From an uncultured Collinsella sp. (GTDB lineage Bacteria > Actinomycetota > Coriobacteriia > Coriobacteriales > Coriobacteriaceae): a stretch of 64,000 nt of DNA. The notes beneath the pieces were generated by a model, which was not told where the DNA came from, ran no database searches, and worked only from the letters and a program-made list of their open reading frames with translations. The stretch is from NCBI GenBank assembly GCA_902497025.1, contig CABVDJ010000001.1:158273-222272 (forward strand), in the 5' to 3' direction. Position numbers and translations under genes: made by a program. Of the stretch, positions 60,335-64,000 are shown in pieces (position 1 is the first letter of the stretch; the number at the start of each line of letters is the position of its first letter).

Positions 60335-62332
60335 CTACTGCAGGTCCAACTGGTCCAGGTATTCCTTGCCGTGCTCCGAGATATGGCGCTTGCGGCCCGC
60401 CTCGTCGTTGCCCAGCAACAGGTTGAACATGGTTTCCATCTTGGTGACGTCCTCGGGCTCCACCTTGATCAGACGACGCGTCTCGGGGTTCATGGTGGTG
60501 AGCCACATCATGTCCGGATCGTTCTCACCAAGACCCTTGGAGCGGTTGATGGAGCACTTCTGGTCGCCGATTTCTTTGAGGATGCCGTTCTTTTCGAGCT
60601 CGGTGTAAGCAAAGTAGGTCTTTTCTTTGCAATTGATCTCGTAGAGCGGCGACTCGGCGATATACACGTAACCCTCGTCGATGAGCGTGGGCACCAGGCG
60701 ATAGAGCATGGTGAGCACGAGTGTGCGGATGTGATAACCGTCGACGTCGGCGTCCGTACAGATGATGACCTTGTTCCAGTTGAGGTTGTCCAGGTCAAAG
60801 GCACCGAGGTTCTTGATGCGTTTGTCCTTGATCTCCACGCCGCAGCCCAGCACGCGCATGAGGTCCATGATGATGTCGGACTTAAAGATGCGCGGGTAGT
60901 CCTCTTTCAGGCAGTTGAGGATCTTGCCGCGGACGGGCATAACGCCCTGGAACTCGGCATCGCGCGAGGTGCGAATGGCGCCTGCTGCCGAGTCGCCCTC
61001 TACGATGTAGATCTCGCGACGGCTCTTGTCCTTGGAGCGGCAGTCGATGAACTTCTGCACGCGGTTGGCCATGTCGGTCTTCTGCTGCAGGTTGGTTTTG
61101 ATGCTCTGGCGTGTCTTCTCGGCATTCTCGCGCGAGCGCTTGTTGATGAGCACCTGCTCCATGATCTTGTTGGCGGCGTCTTTGTTCTCGATCAGGTAGG
61201 TCGAGAGACGCTCCTTAAAGAAGACCGTCATAGCCTGCTGGATAAAGCGGTTATTGATGGCCTTCTTAGTCTGGTTTTCGTAGGACGTCTGGGTGGAGAA
61301 GCAGTTGGTCACCAGCACCAGACAGTCCTGGACGTCTTGCCACTTAATGCCGCTCTCGTTTTTGTTGTACTTGCCTTGATTCTTGATGTAGGCATCGATG
61401 GCGCTGGTCAGAGCGCTGCGGGCGGCCTTTTCGGGCGAACCGCCGTTCTCGAGCCACGATGAGTTGTGGTAGTACTCCTGCATCATGAAGGTGCGTGAGA
61501 AGCACATGCACGCGGTAATCTTGACGTTGTAGTCGGGCAGGTCCTCGCGATCGCGACCTCGACGGTCGGCCTCGATAAAGAAGGGCTCGGTAAGGTAGTC
61601 GGTACCGACTTTCTCGAGCACGTAGTCCTCGATGCCCTTGGGATAGCAAAAATCCTCTTCGGAAAACTCGCCATCGTCACCTTCGATGCGCAGGCGGAAG
61701 GTCACGTTGGCGTTGACCACGGCCTGGCGGCGCATGGTCTCGCGATACCAATCGTGGGGGATGCTGATGGAGGTAAAGACCTCAAGATCGGGGCGCCATT
61801 TGATGGTGGTGCCGGTGCGGTTCTCGTCGCTGGGCTCAATCTCGAGCGCCTTCTTTTTGGCGCCGACGACCTTACCCTTCTTAAAGTGCAGGGAGTACTT
61901 GTTGCCGTCGCGCCAAACCGTGACGTCCATGTACTCGGATGCGTACTGGGTCGCGCACGAGCCCAGGCCGTTGGTACCGAGCGAGAAGTCGTAGTCGCCG
62001 CCCTGGTTGTTATTGTATTTGCCACCGGCGTAGAGCTCGCAAAAGACGAGCTCCCAGTTAAAGCGCTTCTCGGAGGGGTTCCAGTCGAGCGGACAGCCGC
62101 GGCCGTTGTCCTCTACCTGAATGGAGCCATCGCGAAAGGCGGTAAGGGTGATGAGCTTGCCGTAGCCCTGGCGCGCCTCGTCAACGGCGTTGGACAGGAT
62201 CTCGAAGGCGGCATGCGCGCAGCCGTCGAGCCCGTCCGAGCCAAAGATGACGGCGGGGCGCAGGCGTACACGCTCCTCGTCTTTGAGCTGGCGGATACTG
62301 TCGTTACCATAGTTTGCGGTGTTTTTTGCCAT
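60335..62332 (-). CDS. parE: Topoisomerase IV subunit B-like (ParE/GyrB family)
   Basis: 665 residues. GHKL ATPase: ILSNAVDEARQGYG and VEDNGRGCP; transducer; TOPRIM YIVEGDSAAGA...RDAEFQGVMPVRGKILN and CTDADVDGYHI metal motif. The usual EGDSAGGS is EGDSAAGA here. The C-terminal motif ends IGDQKCSINRSKGLGE as in the family. ATG 62332, with the subunit-A gene downstream in the same operon. Confidence 0.88.
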   Translation of the reverse strand: MAKNTANYGNDSIRQLKDEERVRLRPAVIFGSDGLDGCAHAAFEILSNAVDEARQGYGKLITLTAFRDGSIQVEDNGRGCPLDWNPSEKRFNWELVFCELYAGGKYNNNQGGDYDFSLGTNGLGSCATQYASEYMDVTVWRDGNKYSLHFKKGKVVGAKKKALEIEPSDENRTGTTIKWRPDLEVFTSISIPHDWYRETMRRQAVVNANVTFRLRIEGDDGEFSEEDFCYPKGIEDYVLEKVGTDYLTEPFFIEADRRGRDREDLPDYNVKITACMCFSRTFMMQEYYHNSSWLENGGSPEKAARSALTSAIDAYIKNQGKYNKNESGIKWQDVQDCLVLVTNCFSTQTSYENQTKKAINNRFIQQAMTVFFKERLSTYLIENKDAANKIMEQVLINKRSRENAEKTRQSIKTNLQQKTDMANRVQKFIDCRSKDKSRREIYIVEGDSAAGAIRTSRDAEFQGVMPVRGKILNCLKEDYPRIFKSDIIMDLMRVLGCGVEIKDKRIKNLGAFDLDNLNWNKVIICTDADVDGYHIRTLVLTMLYRLVPTLIDEGYVYIAESPLYEINCKEKTYFAYTELEKNGILKEIGDQKCSINRSKGLGENDPDMMWLTTMNPETRRLIKVEPEDVTKMETMFNLLLGNDEAGRKRHISEHGKEYLDQLDLQ

Positions 62333-62797
62333 ACTCGCTCTCTCGGTGCTCCCTTGCTGCGTTTAAGTCATATAGATAGTCAAGGTAGCATAGCCCAGCC
62401 CATAGGCGATTCCAACCAACACGAAATCCATCGAACAACCGTTCGGAGTTCGATGGAGATTCGTTTACTCGGACAAAACCGAGTCGGTTATGTCCGAGTA
62501 AGTTTGAAGGCGGCCGGATGCGTCTTGCTGCGTTTACGGTTGGATACGTTGTCGAAAACGTGTCGTGCGGATTGTTGGATCGAATCGAACATTGGGACAG
62601 ACGTCTCGTTTTATGGGCCGGGGGCGTGCATGTGCGAGTTCTTTTGGCCCATAAGGAACGCTGGTGGGTCGTTATTTGGGCCACGGGTCACTTCGCCGGC
62701 GCCGTGTTTCGTCATACGCTCATAGTGGAAGCCGATGCCACGGGATGACGAAGGCCTTGGGCAACGGATGAGCTACAAGCCGAAAGGAGCGGTGAGG
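62333..62797. other. Intergenic region with twin hairpins
   Basis: No convincing gene. Two adjacent stems: CCATCGAAC/GTTCGATGG (62428-62456) and TTACTCGGACA/TGTCCGAGTAA (62465-62501). They lie between the divergent topoisomerase and lipoprotein genes, so both promoters should be here. Confidence 0.5.
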
Positions 62798-63814
62798 ATG
62801 ATGAAGCCCATGACGAAGAAGCTGCTGTTAGGAATTCCCACCGTGACGCTTTCGGCTGTGTTGGCGTGTACGCTTGCCGGCTGCGGCGGTAATGCGCCGA
62901 GTGGCTCGGGCGGGAGCGCACCTGTGCAGGAGAAGTCCAAGAAGGCCAAGGCCTATGAGTCGCAGACGGTCGAGGTGGCTGGCATAACCTATGAGTCGGT
63001 AGTCCACGGTACGTTCTATCGCGGCGACGCTAAGCTGCAGGACGGCTTTTACCTGCACGTCAAGATTACCAACAACAACACAAAGAACAGGACGTTCAGT
63101 TCCTTTAACGTGCATGCTGCCCAGGGCGATCTTGAGGCAGGCGACCCGTTGTTTACTTCCGGCAAGGCGGCCGTGCTCGACTACGTTGCAAGCGAGGCTC
63201 CCGATGAGCTTCACGAGGGCATCGATCTTTCCAAGAGGCCAGATATCGGCCCGGGCGAGACCGTTGAGTACGTGTATTTCTGGGCGCCCAAGACGGCGTA
63301 CTACGGGCCCATCACTGTCGAGTTCGTAGACGCTTACGCCCCCGCCAAGAATCATGAGGCCATGCACTTTGACACCACGGGATGCGAGACCAAGGAGTTC
63401 AAGGCGGCCGGCGGCGTGGCCGATTCTGACGAGAAGGCAGATTTAACGGGCATCGACTGCGCATCGTACAGCATCGAGGCCGCCGATGGGTACACGCTGG
63501 ATTCGTCCGACGAAGAGCGCGAAAAGGCAAACTTCTTCCACGACGAGACTGGAGGACGCCTGAACATCAGCATCTTCCCGCGCTCGCCGGAGGAAGAGGT
63601 TGCAAGCCTAGAGCAGGTCTACGAGGGTAAGGAGACAACAACCGACCAGGTCGAGTACAACGGCATAACGTGGCTGCGCTTTACCGGTCCTGACAACGGC
63701 CATACGCTGTTTGCGACGGCTCCCGCAACGGGCGAAACCGTCCGTGTATCGATCGGCTGGAAGATCGATTGGGACGCCGCCGTGCCCATGATGGAGGCAC
63801 TGAAGCTCAAGTAG
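62798..63814 (+). CDS. Lipoprotein with DUF5067-like domain
   Basis: 338 residues from ATG 62798 (GGAG eight bases upstream). Signal peptide with lipobox CTLAGC, a Gly/Ser linker, then a DUF5067-like beta-sandwich (ITYESVVHGTFYRGDAKLQD, FYLHVKITNNNTKNRTFSSF) and a second C-terminal domain (about 220-338). It is anchored outside the cell; function unknown. Confidence 0.8.
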   Translation: MMKPMTKKLLLGIPTVTLSAVLACTLAGCGGNAPSGSGGSAPVQEKSKKAKAYESQTVEVAGITYESVVHGTFYRGDAKLQDGFYLHVKITNNNTKNRTFSSFNVHAAQGDLEAGDPLFTSGKAAVLDYVASEAPDELHEGIDLSKRPDIGPGETVEYVYFWAPKTAYYGPITVEFVDAYAPAKNHEAMHFDTTGCETKEFKAAGGVADSDEKADLTGIDCASYSIEAADGYTLDSSDEEREKANFFHDETGGRLNISIFPRSPEEEVASLEQVYEGKETTTDQVEYNGITWLRFTGPDNGHTLFATAPATGETVRVSIGWKIDWDAAVPMMEALKLK

Positions 63815-63844
63815 CGGACTGCGATTCCCGTGTCAGGCGACTCA

Positions 63845-63879
63845 GGGCTGGCTCCGAGTTATCGGGGCCAGCCCTTTTT
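63845..63879 (+). terminator. Terminator of the lipoprotein gene
   Basis: GGGCTGGC (63845-63852) and GCCAGCCC (63867-63874) form the stem, followed by TTTTT. Confidence 0.88.
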
Positions 63880-63926
63880 GGTGCTCGATGAGCCGAGTCG
63901 GCGTCTCTTGCAAAGGTAACTGGGAG

Positions 63927-64000
63927 CTAGTGAGGCTTATCAGAATTGACCTCATCGGCGGTGTCGGTTTCGAGCGCCGTGCGGCGGGCGCTGTAGGCGA
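63927..64000 (-). CDS. C-terminal end of an unidentified leftward gene
   Basis: A frame open to the window edge ends at TAG 63929-63927 with AYSARRTALETDTADEVNSD, then KPH. The charged tail resembles the cytosolic end of a membrane transporter, but too little is visible to name it. Confidence 0.4.
   Translation of the reverse strand, partial: AYSARRTALETDTADEVNSDKPH

Noticed and set aside
57986..61462. A 1158-codon open frame on the plus strand.
   Set aside because: It is the antisense of the ParC/ParE-type genes, which have clear domains. Its Val/Leu/Asp/Gly-rich, repetitive composition is typical of the frame opposite GC-rich coding DNA.

Overview
The window looks like chromosome of a Coriobacteriia gut actinobacterium, most likely Collinsella or a close relative. 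I base this on high G+C, an actinobacterial MurT/GatD pair, many NAD- and metal-dependent alcohol/glycerol dehydrogenases, several PTS operons and typical intergenic inverted repeats. Species is not proven from sequence alone.

Bases 1 to about 15,620 are the immunity, integration and early region of an integrated phage-like element whose left part lies outside the window. A rightward group of small genes (1-2072) meets a tightly overlapping leftward operon of about 30 genes (13480 down to 2134) at a shared hairpin (2086-2117). The leftward operon encodes a MazG-like pyrophosphohydrolase, a DnaC-like loader, a replisome organiser with an internal 12-bp iteron-like array, SSB, an ERF annealing protein, a DUF1351 protein, RusA and many small unknowns. 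It starts at a Cro-like gene that faces a repressor gene across three CCTAAT-N4-ATTAGG operators. A large serine recombinase ends inside a host tRNA-Glu gene, which marks the right attachment end.

Bases 15,700 to 36,500 are mainly host genes: a fused MurT-GatD lipid II amidase, two TPR-like proteins, an iron alcohol dehydrogenase, two glycerol dehydrogenases and a 4Fe-4S protein. A GntR-controlled divergent unit follows: Zn-alcohol/polyol dehydrogenase on one side, a glucoside-type PTS EIICB (frameshifted) and a GH4 6-phospho-glucosidase on the other. After that come ychF, an HTH gene with a 24-bp palindromic operator, asparaginase and guaA.

Bases 36,500 to 45,010 hold an mtnN remnant and then a coherent sugar operon: a LevR-like regulator, mannose-family PTS IIB/IIC/IID/IIA, a GH172 (DUF2961) glycosidase and a ROK fructokinase-like kinase. 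The set suggests uptake and cytosolic cleavage of a fructose-containing sugar.

Bases 45,010 to 64,000 are accessory in character: three methyltransferase genes (one broken), a candidate type III toxin gene with a structured leader, a run of pseudogenes, an aldehyde/alcohol oxidoreductase group under a LysR gene, a MerR-linked group (CMD-cupin, hydrolase, flavodoxin), an AAA ATPase preceded by four 19-bp repeats, a divergent ParC/ParE-type topoisomerase pair, a lipoprotein and the end of an unidentified leftward gene.
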